DNA of 64,000 nucleotides. Source: Chryseobacterium cheonjiense. GTDB lineage: Bacteria > Bacteroidota > Bacteroidia > Flavobacteriales > Weeksellaceae. The number at the start of each line of letters is the position of its first letter. Positions within the stretch are counted from its first letter, which is position 1. The stretch spans positions 1 to 64,000 of the forward strand of contig NZ_JABBGF010000003.1 in assembly GCF_012927265.1 (NCBI RefSeq), written 5' to 3'. A program made the position numbers and the translations under genes. Shown here in pieces: positions 53,743 through 63,262 of the stretch. The notes under the pieces are model-generated. The model made no database searches, had not been told where the DNA came from, and saw only the letters and a program-made list of their open reading frames with translations.

Positions 53743-56700
53743 TTAGTTTATATTTTTCACCAATATCCAGCCTGTATATTTGATCGGAGTTTTTTCTTTA
53801 TTAGGCTCATTCCAGTTGATGTGATACCAATAGGTTCCGGTTACCAGTTTTTTATCATAATGTTTCCCGTCCCATTTGTAGTTGTTGAATTTATCACCTG
53901 TGAATATTTTGTTTCCATATCTATCGTAGACAACAAATGAAAGATTTTCTTTGTAAGCAAGCTCACTATAATCAATGAAGTCATTTTTATTATCACCATT
54001 AGGCGTAATTGCATTAATAAGATTTGGTACGGTTACCTCAACAGAAACTGGTGTACAGTTGTATGCGTCTTTCACATAGAATATATGCTGCCCTCTGGTA
54101 AGTCCTGTAAATACATTAGAATCCTGCCAGTTATTAGGTGAATCTACGGCGTATTGGTAAGGTCCTTTACCTCCTGTTACATGAACCGTTACAGTATTGT
54201 TTGATATTTCGATCTCCTTAATGACCGGACTGTCGGCTTTCTTTACCTTTACGGGCTGTTTTACAAAACATCCGTTATCTTCCAGAATTACCCAATATTC
54301 TCCTACGGAAACTCCTTCCAATACCTGTGTTGTGGCTCCCGTATTCCATTGATAGGAAGCATAGCCCGGACCGGCATCAAGATTGGTTCTTCCGTCAATA
54401 CAAATAATCTTGTCGGTAAGTACTGCAGATCTTTTCGGAGGAATTACCTTTAGATTAACTTTAGCGATACTATAACACTGGTTGCTGTTGTATACTCTTA
54501 TATAAGCAGCTCCGTCTCCGGATATGTAAGTGTCTGCATTTAGAATTTCATTGGTTCCGTTGCTGGCATCCACGAATGTTGGATAGTATTTTTTCGTAAC
54601 CGGACTTACTGTAGTTACACTGGCAATAGTAAGATTAAATTTTGCTTTGGTTTCATCAGTCTCCAGGAAGCACTCACTTAAAGTAGCTTCCGTCACTACA
54701 GGTGAAGGGAAGAATGATAATGTTATTTTTGCATTTCCTACGCATCCTTCATTAGTTGTTACTTTTACATAAACAAAGCCTTCTGCTGAAAAATAATTGG
54801 TAGGGTTGTTTATTTGGTTTGTTCCTGCATTAAGGTCTGCCAAAGTAGGATAGAATTTCTTAATAACAGGGTTGTACAGTGTCACATTGGCTGTTGTAAG
54901 ATCAAAAAATCCTTTTCCGTTATATTGACATGTTTTAATGGTAGTATCGTTTAAAATGAAAGGAACAACATTTAGATTTAATGTTACATGTTCACAATCA
55001 ACAAACTCCGGTGCGTTGCCACAGAACTGGTAAACAATAGTATCAGGGCCGATATATCCTGTATTCGGAATGTAAGTGATTTGCCCGTTCGATGGGTTTA
55101 GTGTTGCAGTTCCGTGTGTAGGATATGTAAGAATAGTCACCGTACTTGCTACGGGTGTTTGCGTAGTACTAAATGAAAATGCCGGTGTGATAACCTTGGT
55201 AGCACATGCGCTAAGGTTAGCTGTAGTGTTCGTTATGCATGAAAATACTTTGTAGATAGGAGTTGTTACCGGAGGGCAGGTTCCCATTGTCACTTTTACG
55301 GTGTAATCTCCTGCCTGAGTAGGGGTATATACATTCTGTGTAGCACCTGCGATGGCAACACCATTTAAAAACCATTGGTAGGTTTCAAAACTGTCGTCCA
55401 CTTCAAGAACAATTCCCGGAACACAGTCTCCTGTTTGTTTGGCAATTACCGGAACGGATGAGAAGCCGGCAAAATATCCTCCATAACCTACGACTCCGCT
55501 TCCTCCCGCAATACCTGCGGTTACAGCTTTGGTGGAGTTTACTGTAATGTTACCGGATAACCCCGGAATAGAATAAGATACCCAGTCGCTGGTTCCCTGA
55601 ACCGGGTATGGTCCCTGTGCTGCGGTTGGGGTAATAGGCGCCCCGCCGGTATTGTAGGTAACAGTTGCTCCCGCTTCTGTCAGAATATTTAATTTAATAT
55701 CATTTGTAACTCCATTCAGATCATTGATTAAAGCAATCTCATCAATTTTTCTTGGTAAGAAACAGTTTAAAGGTGGAATGTAATTGTAGCCTATGGTCGC
55801 AATACTTGTGGCAAGGCCTGCAAGAAGCTGATAGACATATACATTTTTAGATGTTTTAATATGCATGTTATAATGTCCGTTACCCTGATCGATGTAATTG
55901 ACATTATTGGCCGGAGCATTTACATTCGGACCATTCACTCTGTAGAATTGTCCTTCGTTAAGGGTTGCTACAACGGGTCCTCCATTGATGCGTACTTCTG
56001 TATTATTTTCAGTGGCAATGATCAGAGCATCTTCCATCTTGGCATCTACATTACCATTTCCTTTTACCAAAACAAATTCATTTCCTAATCGCTCTACCGG
56101 TACAGACTGGTCCATAATGATATCCGAGCTTCCTCCTACAATGCCCCATGCAAACTGGCCGTTAAAGTTGCCATTGGTTACGGAAATAGGTTTGTCAGCC
56201 TCTATTTTAGCGCCTATAAAACCTGTTGCATTTCCGGATTGGTTTCCTACTCCTTCAATAATATAAGATTGGCCTTTGTTGAGCGTAAAAGACATGGATG
56301 GAGTAGACGCTCCGGTAACACCGTTTGAAAATATAACGCTGGGAGAATATCCTGAAACTGTAACAACGGTATTATTCTCCGTTGCAAGAATTCCTGTCGT
56401 AAAATTGTAAATGCCTCCTCCGCTGATATCTGTAATCGGGGCGGCAGCTGCATAAAACTTTTTACCGATTCCGGCTTTTCCTTTGGAAGTTATAACTTCA
56501 CCGTGACTTGGAACCGAAATTCTGAAATTGGCATAATAAGGTTTGGAACCTTTTGTATAAATGCCCTTTGTACCCGTTGTGAAAACATCAGTTTGTAATG
56601 ATGTGACAAGGTTTGAGTTTCCAGCGTTTATAGGTAGATTGTATATTACCGGGTTTCCTTTAACAATACTCACGGTTTCAATTACGGTGTTGTTGTTGTA

Positions 56701-56880
56701 AATGTCTACATCAAAAGGAACTGTGGAGTCGGTAGAGAAATAGATAGATTGGCTGGTTGCACCACCAGTTAAACCTGTTCTGTTCTTCATCGGTGCAAAC
56801 CAATGTTCCGTATCTCTCTGTGCAAAAAGAGTATTAACAGCAAAAAGCATTAATACGAAAGATAATAGAAATCTTTTCAT
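53743..56880 (-). CDS. Giant T9SS type B secreted protein, paralogue 4
   Basis: A 1045-residue protein with signal peptide VNTLFAQ and DTEHWFAPMKNRTGLTGGAT. It has the same IgGFc-binding-like N-terminal half (ATENNTVVTVSGYSPSVIF, VPVERLGNEFVLVKGNGNV) and an Ig-like segment (FETYQWFLNGVAIAGATQ). It carries two copies of the KTC/SEC-type module that occurs once in paralogues 2 and 3 (TIKTCQYNGKGFFDLTTANV; TLSECFLETDETKAKFNLT). It ends in the type B sorting domain (NAITPNGDNKNDFIDYSELA). Signal peptide and start resemble paralogue 2. TATTTTTG box at 56903-56910. Confidence 0.85.
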   Translation of the reverse strand: MKRFLLSFVLMLFAVNTLFAQRDTEHWFAPMKNRTGLTGGATSQSIYFSTDSTVPFDVDIYNNNTVIETVSIVKGNPVIYNLPINAGNSNLVTSLQTDVFTTGTKGIYTKGSKPYYANFRISVPSHGEVITSKGKAGIGKKFYAAAAPITDISGGGIYNFTTGILATENNTVVTVSGYSPSVIFSNGVTGASTPSMSFTLNKGQSYIIEGVGNQSGNATGFIGAKIEADKPISVTNGNFNGQFAWGIVGGSSDIIMDQSVPVERLGNEFVLVKGNGNVDAKMEDALIIATENNTEVRINGGPVVATLNEGQFYRVNGPNVNAPANNVNYIDQGNGHYNMHIKTSKNVYVYQLLAGLATSIATIGYNYIPPLNCFLPRKIDEIALINDLNGVTNDIKLNILTEAGATVTYNTGGAPITPTAAQGPYPVQGTSDWVSYSIPGLSGNITVNSTKAVTAGIAGGSGVVGYGGYFAGFSSVPVIAKQTGDCVPGIVLEVDDSFETYQWFLNGVAIAGATQNVYTPTQAGDYTVKVTMGTCPPVTTPIYKVFSCITNTTANLSACATKVITPAFSFSTTQTPVASTVTILTYPTHGTATLNPSNGQITYIPNTGYIGPDTIVYQFCGNAPEFVDCEHVTLNLNVVPFILNDTTIKTCQYNGKGFFDLTTANVTLYNPVIKKFYPTLADLNAGTNQINNPTNYFSAEGFVYVKVTTNEGCVGNAKITLSFFPSPVVTEATLSECFLETDETKAKFNLTIASVTTVSPVTKKYYPTFVDASNGTNEILNADTYISGDGAAYIRVYNSNQCYSIAKVNLKVIPPKRSAVLTDKIICIDGRTNLDAGPGYASYQWNTGATTQVLEGVSVGEYWVILEDNGCFVKQPVKVKKADSPVIKEIEISNNTVTVHVTGGKGPYQYAVDSPNNWQDSNVFTGLTRGQHIFYVKDAYNCTPVSVEVTVPNLINAITPNGDNKNDFIDYSELAYKENLSFVVYDRYGNKIFTGDKFNNYKWDGKHYDKKLVTGTYWYHINWNEPNKEKTPIKYTGWILVKNIN

Positions 56881-56955
56881 ATGGTATGGATTATGATTTC
56901 TACAAAAATAAACTATTATTCAATATATTGTTAATAAAACATTAAAAAGTTGTTT

Positions 56956-59900
56956 TTATTCACGATTTTTAATTAAAAGCCACCCTGAATAGGAAACTGG
57001 TAATTTGGTGTCAGGTTCTGTCCATTTTAGTACATACCAATATGTTCCCGTAGGTAGAGGCCTTCCATTTACTTTTCCGTCCCAGATGTAGTTCTTGTCT
57101 GTAGATTTGTAAACAGGCGCACCATACCGGTCTACAACTTCTATAGAGACATTTTGTTTAATTTTTAAATCTGAGTAGTTCAGGACATCATTAATGCCGT
57201 CTCCGTTAGGCGTGATCGCATTAATTAAATTTAAAATTAAAAACTCTTTAATAACCGGAAAACATCCGTCTGCACTTAAAACATAAACACTATGAAGTCC
57301 TCTGGATAAACCTGTAAAAATATTAGAGGTCTGATAATCAATTCCGTTTAACGAATATTGGTAAGGAGGTGTTCCGCCTGAAACGGAAACCGTGGCATTA
57401 TAGCCTGATACTTCAATCTTCGTAATGGTTGGAGATGTTGAAGTCGTGACATTTACAGACTGGCGGTATATACATCCGTTGAATTCCAGATCGACATAAT
57501 AACTTCCTGCTCCCACAGTTATAGTTTGAGTGGTTGCTCCGGTGCTCCATTTGTATGACGTAAAGCCTGGGCCGGCATCCAGAATTGCTTTTTCGTTAGG
57601 ACATACCGTCTGGTCTTTCAGAATATTAGATTTTTTCGGAGCTTTTAAATTAATCATTAAAATGCCCGTGCTCGGACACTCCGCTGCACTTGTAAATCTT
57701 ATATAAAAAGTAGTTAAAGGTGAAGTAATAATCTGGGCAGGAGATATAGCATTGGTTCCTGACTGTGCATTCGCCAGAGTGCTATGAAAGGTGAGTGTTA
57801 CTCCCGCATTTGTAGTGAACTGATTTTTATAGTCATTTAAATTTATGCTCTCGGAGCCGTTGATATCATTATCACAGACATCAGCATTTACCGTTGAGGT
57901 CAGCAATGCAATTCTGTTACCTATCTTAAAATTAATTTGACCAAAAGCCGGGGGGCAGCTTCCTGTAAGTGCATCGACACGAACATAAACCGTTGTATTG
58001 GCAGTATAACTCCAGTTGGCTGGTAAACTGTTAGTATTTCCAGCATTGGCATCTGTTTGCAGAAGGTAGTATCTTACGTTAACGATAGCCGGATTAGGTA
58101 CAATGGATGAAGTAACGGTTTGAAAATTAACATTTACAATTCCGTCGAAATTATCATCGCAAAGAGTAGCATTGAAGTTTCCTGTATTTACAGACGGAGA
58201 GGGAGTTGTTGTTAATGTGATCTGTGCGGCTTTTGTACATCCATATTGAGAAGTAACATTGGCATAAACTGTTCCGGCAGGTCCGTTATAAGCTGCAGGA
58301 TTGGCAATAGGAGTGCCGCTTAATACAGCATTGGTAAAGTACTGAACCGTAGTTCCGGGATCCGGGGAAACGCTTACGGAACTAAGATTGAATGTCCCGT
58401 TTCCATTTGTGTCAGTACATGATGTTAATGAGCCATTGGATGTTTGTAAAACATCTATATTGATGATTATTTTAAAGTATTCAAAATCAGCAGGGTTGCC
58501 GTTTCCTTCGGTATAATAAATAAAAGTATCTGTAGTGTCTGCCGTAAGACCCGGATTCGGAGTATAGGTGATTTGCCCCGTCGTAGGATTTATAGTTGCT
58601 GTTCCCGAGGTCGGTGCCAGAATAATACTTGTATTGGCAGGTACAATGGTTTGAGTGGATGTTGTAAAAGCTGGAGAAATAAGTTTTGTATTACACGAGC
58701 CGATAGTATAAGTGGTAGTTGTAATGGGTGGGCACAGTGTATAATTGTAGCCGGTTGTAAGTTTCGACTCGCAGTTGTTTTTTGTCACAAGACAGGTATA
58801 CGTTCCGGCTCCGTACAATTCTGGATTAATTGAATATGAGGTTGCACCCGGAATCGGGTTGCCGTTGAGGTACCACTGATAAGCGTCATAAGTATTGTCT
58901 ACCTGTAGTAAAATTCCCAGATAGCAGTCTCCGGTTTTTGAAATTACAGGAACTGATGAAAATCCTGCAAAATATCCGCCGTATCCTACAGCACCGCTTC
59001 CGGCTGCAATTCCGGCTGTAACAGGTTTGGTCGAATTTACCGTAACTGTTCCTGAGACGCTTGGGATAGAATAAGTTACCCAGTTTGGATTACCGGTTAC
59101 AGGAACCGGGCCATTACTTGCAGCAATAGGATTCCCGTTTAAAGTTACGGTTGCACCGGTTTGGGTAATGATATTCAGCCTTGTGCTGTACGCCTGATTC
59201 CCGATTTGGTTAATAAAGCCGATTTCATCAATTTTGTTCGGAAGGAAACAACTGAGCGGCGGGATAAAATTCATTCCTCCCGTAGGATATTCGTTACCCC
59301 CTGAAACTCCTGCCAGAAACTGATATACGTATGCGTTTTTATTAGTGGAAATCCCCATATTGTAGATCCCGTTTCCCTGATTGATGTAATTGATGCTTGG
59401 GATCATATAATATTGTCCTTCATTCAGGGTAATTCCCGAATTGACTCCGTTAATCGTAATCTGCGTATTGTTTTCTGTAGCGATCACCAATGCGGATTCC
59501 ATTTGTGAGGATACGGAACCATTTCCTTTCACCACCACAAAATCCTTTCCAAGCCTGTCTACAGGAACTGCCTGATCCATAAGGATGTCGTTGTTGGTAA
59601 GACCGTTTGCAGGGTAATGCATTCCGTTAAAATTTCCATTGGTTACGGATATGGGTTTTGTTGCTGTAATTTTAGCACCGATCAGTCCGTCCAGGTTGAA
59701 AAAGCTGTCTGTGGCGCGCACGTCCATAATGTAGGACTGTCCTTTATTTAGAGTGAAATTTTTTGTGGGGGTTGAGGAACCATCGGAAAAAATGACATTA
59801 GGATTATATCCTGAAACAACAACTGCTGTATTATCTTCGGTAGCCGTTACTCCTATTGTTGAATTGATGATCGGCGAACTTATATTCGGCGAATTCGTAT

Positions 59901-60324
59901 TATTGGGAGCCATTGCCGCATAAAAAGTAGTGCCTAATCCGGCGAGGCCTTTTGATGTGATAATTTCTGCGTGATTCTGGAGAGAAAAACGGTAGTTGGC
60001 AAAAAACTTTTTAGAGCCTTTCACATACATTCCCATAGAGTTGGGGGTGAAAAGATCCTGTTGATCAGTCGTGATAAGAAAAGAATTTGGGATGGCCACT
60101 TCCACAGGATTACCTTTACTTACCTGTACCGTTGTATATAATATATTGTTATTGAAAATCTGGACACTAAAAGGAGTTGCCTCATTCGTAGAAAGATATA
60201 GATATCCCTGCAATGCACTGTTTCCGACTCTTGATGACATGGGAGCAAACCAATGATCCGTATCCAGCTGGGCATTGAATAATAAACAAAAAAAAGTACA
60301 AATGGTTAGTAGAAGTTTTTTCAT
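56956..60324 (-). CDS. Giant T9SS type B secreted protein, paralogue 5
   Basis: A 1122-residue protein counted from the ATG at 60324; a TTG seven codons upstream lies in the -7 box. The signal peptide ends LLFNAQ, followed by LDTDHWFAPMSSRVGNSALQ. It contains VTATEDNTAVVVSGYNPNVIF, AVPVDRLGKDFVVVKGNGSV and YDAYQWYLNGNPIPGATSYS. Like paralogue 1 it has CDDNFDGIVNV and CDNDINGSESI modules that paralogues 2-4 lack, and it ends in the type B sorting domain (NAITPNGDGINDVLNYSDLK). A TACATTTG box (60343-60350) precedes it. Confidence 0.85.
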   Translation of the reverse strand: MKKLLLTICTFFCLLFNAQLDTDHWFAPMSSRVGNSALQGYLYLSTNEATPFSVQIFNNNILYTTVQVSKGNPVEVAIPNSFLITTDQQDLFTPNSMGMYVKGSKKFFANYRFSLQNHAEIITSKGLAGLGTTFYAAMAPNNTNSPNISSPIINSTIGVTATEDNTAVVVSGYNPNVIFSDGSSTPTKNFTLNKGQSYIMDVRATDSFFNLDGLIGAKITATKPISVTNGNFNGMHYPANGLTNNDILMDQAVPVDRLGKDFVVVKGNGSVSSQMESALVIATENNTQITINGVNSGITLNEGQYYMIPSINYINQGNGIYNMGISTNKNAYVYQFLAGVSGGNEYPTGGMNFIPPLSCFLPNKIDEIGFINQIGNQAYSTRLNIITQTGATVTLNGNPIAASNGPVPVTGNPNWVTYSIPSVSGTVTVNSTKPVTAGIAAGSGAVGYGGYFAGFSSVPVISKTGDCYLGILLQVDNTYDAYQWYLNGNPIPGATSYSINPELYGAGTYTCLVTKNNCESKLTTGYNYTLCPPITTTTYTIGSCNTKLISPAFTTSTQTIVPANTSIILAPTSGTATINPTTGQITYTPNPGLTADTTDTFIYYTEGNGNPADFEYFKIIINIDVLQTSNGSLTSCTDTNGNGTFNLSSVSVSPDPGTTVQYFTNAVLSGTPIANPAAYNGPAGTVYANVTSQYGCTKAAQITLTTTPSPSVNTGNFNATLCDDNFDGIVNVNFQTVTSSIVPNPAIVNVRYYLLQTDANAGNTNSLPANWSYTANTTVYVRVDALTGSCPPAFGQINFKIGNRIALLTSTVNADVCDNDINGSESINLNDYKNQFTTNAGVTLTFHSTLANAQSGTNAISPAQIITSPLTTFYIRFTSAAECPSTGILMINLKAPKKSNILKDQTVCPNEKAILDAGPGFTSYKWSTGATTQTITVGAGSYYVDLEFNGCIYRQSVNVTTSTSPTITKIEVSGYNATVSVSGGTPPYQYSLNGIDYQTSNIFTGLSRGLHSVYVLSADGCFPVIKEFLILNLINAITPNGDGINDVLNYSDLKIKQNVSIEVVDRYGAPVYKSTDKNYIWDGKVNGRPLPTGTYWYVLKWTEPDTKLPVSYSGWLLIKNRE

Positions 60325-60342
60325 GTTTTTAGATAAGGGATG

Positions 60343-60350
60343 CAAATGTA
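60343..60350 (-). promoter_or_regulatory. -7 box (TACATTTG) of paralogue 5
   Basis: Exact TAnnTTTG, 18 bp before the ATG at 60324. Comparable boxes precede the other four paralogues (47486, 50461, 53478 and 56903, minus strand), so each copy is a separate transcription unit. Confidence 0.55.
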
Positions 60351-60471
60351 AGTATTAAAAATCAATTATTTATATAAATTTAACAGATAAATTATATAAT
60401 TTTAACAATTATTGAATATTTAATATATTTTTAATGTGTCATAAGATCTCATAATTGTGAAATACAAAAAA

Positions 60472-60494
60472 ATCCCGGTGATATTCACCGGGAT
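60472..60494 (-). terminator. Terminator of tsf
   Basis: A 10-bp perfect stem ATCCCGGTGA / TCACCGGGAT with a 3-nt loop and a minus-strand T run, 24 bp after the tsf stop codon. Confidence 0.92.
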
Positions 60495-60517
60495 CTGTAT
60501 TTTAAATCAAAAAAGGA

Positions 60518-61342
60518 TTATAAGCTTACTCTTACAAATCCGGTTACTTTAAGATCTGAATTTACAGATTTTACATAGTCAGCAACAGTCATGTTTGCGT
60601 CTTTAATGAAAGACTGGTGTACAAGAGTGTTGTCTTTGTAGAATCTCTGCATTTTACCTTTAAGGATGTTCTCAATAATATTTTCAGGTTTTCCTTCTTT
60701 AATAAGAAGTTCTCTTTCAATTTCTAATTCCTTATCAATTGTTGCCTGAGAAACAGAAGTTTCATCAAGAGCGATAGGGTTCATAGCAGCTACCTGCATA
60801 GAAACAGCTTTAGCAGCTTCAGAAGCTCCTTCTACATTAGCAGAAAGTGAAGTGATCGCAGCGATTTTGTTTCCAGCGTGAATATAAGCTCCTAAGAAAG
60901 GCCCTTCAATTCTTTCGAATGCACCGATCTCAATTTTTTCACCGATTACACCTGTCTGCTCAACTAATTTTTCAGCAACAGTAATTCCGTGGAAATCTGT
61001 AGCCAAAAGTTCTTCTTTTGTAGCAGCAAAGATCGCCATTTCAGCTAGTTCGTAAGCCAGTTCAATGAAAGCTTCGTTTTTACCAACGAAGTCAGTTTCG
61101 CAGTTTAATGAAATAACAGCACCTAAAGTGTTGTCTTCGTTTACTCTTGCGATCACTGCCCCTTCAGTAGATTCTCTGTCTGCTCTGTTTGCAGCCACTT
61201 TCTGTCCTTTTTTTCTAAGGATATCTACCGCTTTTTCGAAATCTCCTTCAGCTTCTACTAAAGCTTTTTTGCAGTCCATCATACCTGCACCTGTTTGGTT
61301 TCTCAATTTTGCTACGTCTGCAGCAGCTGGTGTATAAGACAT
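60518..61342 (-). CDS. tsf: Translation elongation factor Ts
   Basis: Guanine-nucleotide exchange factor for EF-Tu, 274 residues. The N-terminal UBA-like domain has DVAKLRNQTGAGMMDCKKAL and the EF-Tu-contacting segment; the core has SLNCETDFVGKNEAF (the TDFV motif that displaces Mg2+) and ISLSANVEG-like strands. It is complete. Unlike most bacteria it is not behind rpsB: it lies 20 kb away in the opposite direction, with its own promoter box and terminator. Confidence 0.96.
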   Translation of the reverse strand: MSYTPAAADVAKLRNQTGAGMMDCKKALVEAEGDFEKAVDILRKKGQKVAANRADRESTEGAVIARVNEDNTLGAVISLNCETDFVGKNEAFIELAYELAEMAIFAATKEELLATDFHGITVAEKLVEQTGVIGEKIEIGAFERIEGPFLGAYIHAGNKIAAITSLSANVEGASEAAKAVSMQVAAMNPIALDETSVSQATIDKELEIERELLIKEGKPENIIENILKGKMQRFYKDNTLVHQSFIKDANMTVADYVKSVNSDLKVTGFVRVSL

Positions 61343-61404
61343 AATATCTATTATTTTTTTTATTTAAGATTAGTATTAATTTTTAGCTTAATTTTAAAGC
61401 GATG

Positions 61405-61412
61405 CAAAGATA
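61405..61412 (-). promoter_or_regulatory. -7 box (TATCTTTG) of tsf
   Basis: Exact TAnnTTTG on the minus strand, giving a leader of about 55 nt before the tsf ATG at 61342. It indicates that tsf here has a promoter independent of rpsB. Confidence 0.6.
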
Positions 61413-61487
61413 ATGATTTTAATGATAAACTAAAAAATGACTTTTTGCGTTATTTATATATTTAATAAAATTTTAAATGTCTCTTTA

Positions 61488-62195
61488 ATGAAAAAAATAC
61501 TTCTCCTTATATTTTTATGCGTATTTGCCCTTGGTTTTTCACAGAAAAAGAAAAAAACAAAATCGAAAGCTATTGTAGAAAAAGAAACGGCAATTATTTA
61601 TACCGAAAATGATGCGGAAACTACGGCTGAAGCAAGAGTGGTTGCAGGATTTCTGAAACAGAACCCGGGACACGCCAAAACCGATTATTTCAAGAGAAAG
61701 CTTATGCAGATCGTTATGGCAAACAACTCTCCCGAAGCCAAGCCTACGATAAAAGCGCTGAGTGAAGATAAGATCAAACAAATGGTCATTGATAACAATA
61801 ATCTTAACAAAGGTAAAGCTATTGCTGCTAATACCGGTAGTGCAACACCTGAAAGAACAGTTAACTACGCCAGTGTTGGCGGGGCAACAAGTAAAAAATC
61901 AGGAGCGAGTGAGCAGAATAAAAAAACTGCCGCAATGCTTACGCACTTGTTTAATAATGATCCTATGGATAAGGAAGCATACATTAATATCAAGAATAGA
62001 TCAAAATGTAACCTGATTGTAAAGATCAACGGTAAAAAATATTATAACCTTGATGTTCCTGCCAACGGCCAGAATTTCCTGCTTGTGGAAAAAGGAGAAT
62101 ACATTCTTACAACAATGGTTTGTGATGCAAAATATTCATCTTTAAAGAAGATCAATAAAGATATTGAGATCGAGCTGAATTTAAGGGAAGACTAA
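61488..62195 (+). CDS. Small secreted protein of a four-member family (DUF6759-like), copy 4
   Basis: A 235-residue protein from the ATG at 61488, where a signal peptide starts (MKKILLLIFLCVFALGFSQ); a longer reading from 61437 has no signal. It begins with a Lys-rich mature end (KKKKTKSKAIVEK). It has the helical part with VAGFLKQNPGHAKTDYFKRK, a polar linker and the shared C-terminal domain (SKCNLIVKINGKKYYNLDVP, TTMVCDAKYSSLKKI). It is the only family member on the far side of the giant-protein cluster, on the opposite strand. Confidence 0.65.
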   Translation: MKKILLLIFLCVFALGFSQKKKKTKSKAIVEKETAIIYTENDAETTAEARVVAGFLKQNPGHAKTDYFKRKLMQIVMANNSPEAKPTIKALSEDKIKQMVIDNNNLNKGKAIAANTGSATPERTVNYASVGGATSKKSGASEQNKKTAAMLTHLFNNDPMDKEAYINIKNRSKCNLIVKINGKKYYNLDVPANGQNFLLVEKGEYILTTMVCDAKYSSLKKINKDIEIELNLRED

Positions 62196-62215
62196 TAAAT
62201 TTTAGAATATAAAAA

Positions 62216-62250
62216 TAAAAATCGGATGAGAATTTCTCATCCGATTTTTA
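62216..62250. terminator. Bidirectional terminator between copy 4 and accA
   Basis: A long perfect stem AAAAATCGGATGAGA / TCTCATCCGATTTTT (62217-62231, 62235-62249) shared by two convergent genes. Confidence 0.92.
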
Positions 62251-62253
62251 TTT

Positions 62254-63210
62254 TTATCCTTTAAATTGACCCATTGCAATGAATTTATCCTGCCTTTGGG
62301 TTTCAAGTTCCTGTCCTGTGAATTTTGCGAAGGCTTTGATATTCTGTAAAATAGAAGTCTTCAGATTCTGAAAAGTAGCTGCCGGATCGTAGTGGGCTCC
62401 TCCAAGAGGCTCTTCAATGATTCCGTCAATGAATTTCTCTCTTAAAGCATCTTTCGGGGTAAGGTTCAATGCATTGGCAGCATCTTCCTTATGATCCCAG
62501 TTTCTCCAGAGAATGGATGAGCAGCTTTCCGGAGCGATTACGGTGTACCAGGTATTTTCAAGCATGTATACTTTATTACCTACTCCGATTCCCAATGCGC
62601 CGCCACTTGCTCCTTCACCGATGATGTAAGTGAAGATTGGCGTTTTAAGCTGAACCATTTCAAAAATATTTCTTGCGATGGCTTCACCCTGGCCTCTTTC
62701 TTCAGCTTCCAGTCCCGGATATGCTCCCGGTGTGTCTACTAACGTTACAACAGGGATCTGAAACTTTTCGGCAAGTTTCATCAATCGCAGGGCTTTTCTA
62801 TATCCTTCAGGATTCGGCATTCCGAATCTTCTGTGTTGTCTTTCTTTTGTTGTTCTTCCTTTCTGGGTACCGATTACCATCACTTTTTGTCCGTCCAGTG
62901 TAAGTAAGCCACCTACCATTGCCGGGTCATCAGCGAAATTTCTGTCTCCATGAAGTTCAAGGAAACTGCCTTTATCTGCCATTCCGTTGATATAATCCAA
63001 TGCGTAAGGACGATCCGGGTGACGGGACAGTTGTACTCTTTGCCAAGGCGTAAGATTTCCGTAGATCTCTTTTTTCTTTTCTAAAATCTTATCCTCGATT
63101 TGGCTACATGCTAATTTTACATCAACACCACTTTCTTCTCCTACTAAAGAACAGGTCTGCAGTTGATCCATCAGGTCTTTGATAGGAAGTTCGAAACTTA
63201 AATATTCCAT
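62254..63210 (-). CDS. accA: Acetyl-CoA carboxylase carboxyltransferase subunit alpha
   Basis: The alpha half of the carboxyltransferase that makes malonyl-CoA for fatty-acid synthesis. The 318-residue protein shows the crotonase-like core: [70 protein letters not shown], then the oxyanion-hole stretch [16 protein letters not shown] and the C-terminal [12 protein letters not shown]. Complete and of normal size. It lies 52 bp downstream of gltX on the same strand. Confidence 0.97.
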   Translation of the reverse strand: MEYLSFELPIKDLMDQLQTCSLVGEESGVDVKLACSQIEDKILEKKKEIYGNLTPWQRVQLSRHPDRPYALDYINGMADKGSFLELHGDRNFADDPAMVGGLLTLDGQKVMVIGTQKGRTTKERQHRRFGMPNPEGYRKALRLMKLAEKFQIPVVTLVDTPGAYPGLEAEERGQGEAIARNIFEMVQLKTPIFTYIIGEGASGGALGIGVGNKVYMLENTWYTVIAPESCSSILWRNWDHKEDAANALNLTPKDALREKFIDGIIEEPLGGAHYDPAATFQNLKTSILQNIKAFAKFTGQELETQRQDKFIAMGQFKG

Positions 63211-63262
63211 TTCTTGAAGTAAATTAAATCTTTCAAATTTATGAAAAATTATATGAATCTAT

